From a bacterium (lineage in GTDB: Bacteria; SZUA-79; Acidulodesulfobacterales; Acidulodesulfobacteraceae): DNA of 64,000 nucleotides. Shown here piece after piece: positions 63,706-64,000 of this stretch. Position 1 is the first letter of the stretch. Each line of letters opens with the position of its first letter. The notes beneath the pieces are model-generated. The model did not search any database, was not told where the DNA came from, and was given only the letters and a program-made list of their open reading frames with translations. The translations under genes and the position numbers were made by a program. The DNA lies in NCBI GenBank assembly GCA_021798875.1, contig JAJZBN010000001.1, forward strand, positions 145,634-209,633, given 5' to 3'.

Positions 63706-64000
63706 CTTACCGGCAAGAAAGTTTTGGAGTCTTTAGACGTCAGTTTTCCTAAGGTAGAAGAGTTAAGGGCAGATCTTCTTTTAAGGCTTGAAGACGAAAG
63801 CATATTCCATCTTGAACTTCAAACCGAAAACGATCCGTTAATGCCCTTAAGGATGCTTAAGTATTATACCTATATATATTCTATCTATTCCAAAGAACCT
63901 ATTCAGACGGTTCTTTATATAGGTTCAAAACCCTTAAGCATGGAAAACTTTATTAATAAAGATCATCTTAGATTCGACTATTCTTTGGTCGACATAAAGA
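63706..64000 (+). CDS. Rpn/PD-(D/E)XK-type putative nuclease, 5'-truncated, runs off window
   Basis: Reads LTGKKVLESLDVSFPKVEEL, then RADLLLRLEDESIFHLELQT, followed by ENDPLMPLRMLKYYTYIYSIYSKEP, to the window edge. FHLELQ with the preceding acidic residue is the PD-(D/E)XK site of Rpn-like recombination-promoting nucleases (putative transposases of the YhgA type). The first ~40 residues of the family are missing: an in-frame stop lies at 63658-63660 and the HEPN remnant abuts from the other strand. The 3' end is beyond the window. Confidence 0.72.

Overview
The window is about 64 kb of AT-rich, gene-dense DNA from a Gram-negative bacterium. A BamA/Omp85-type barrel protein, TamB, an RND efflux pump and three heptosyltransferase-like GT9 enzymes all imply an outer membrane. 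Anaerobic-type cobalamin genes, the cdaA-cdaR-glmM order, an N-terminally extended FolP and a lipoate-assembly module of the LipS1/LipS2/LbpA type fit a deltaproteobacterium-like sulfur-cycling lineage (an AT-rich acidophilic group such as the Acidulodesulfobacterales would fit). That placement is inference; no rRNA or other phylogenetic marker was examined.

Layout. 1-14 kb (minus strand): housekeeping run with aspartokinase (cut by the window edge), lipoamide dehydrogenase, tsaE, a CBS protein, nnr, acpS, pdxJ, glmM-cdaR-cdaA, folP, ftsH and tilS, headed by a 52-aa orphan gene. 14-20 kb: OsmC, two radical-SAM proteins, a lipoate ligase fused to a DUF116-like Cys-rich domain, and two GcvH-like lipoate-binding proteins. 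This cluster has a good sigma70-type promoter and is bracketed on both sides by one palindromic repeat family. 20-27.6 kb: a crotonase homologue lacking the catalytic acids, an RND pump with its lipoprotein adaptor, a PilC/GspF protein, aroD and a small tautomerase. 27.8-29.5 kb (plus): a chemoreceptor.

29.7-31.6 kb: remnant of a small integrative element in tRNA-Asn. It has a 45-bp att duplication of the tRNA 3' half, an N-terminally truncated integrase, and one promoter-equipped cargo pair (a DUF6338-like membrane protein plus a 59-aa protein). Two further degenerate integrase-tail/tRNA junctions indicate repeated integration at this site. 31.7-52.9 kb (minus): a small membrane protein, UDP-xylose synthase, the corrin-ring genes cobJ-cbiG-cbiF-cbiL-cbiET-cbiD, then an Omp85 protein with about seven POTRA domains, TamB and an orphan OmpR-type regulator, followed by a globin-coupled HD-GYP protein, a Xer recombinase, aroB and a DEAD-box helicase.

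53-63.3 kb (plus): a surface-glycan cluster starting from a consensus promoter. It holds one GT4, two paralogous polytopic membrane proteins separated by a GT2 gene that lost its catalytic middle, and three GT9 enzymes. The last 0.5 kb is a scar where the 3' end of a HEPN gene meets a 5'-truncated Rpn/PD-(D/E)XK-type gene.

The most unusual items are the lipoate module with its ligase-DUF116 fusion and repeat borders, the DUF6338-like/small-protein cargo in the tRNA-Asn remnant, the globin-coupled HD-GYP enzyme, and the 52-aa orphan.
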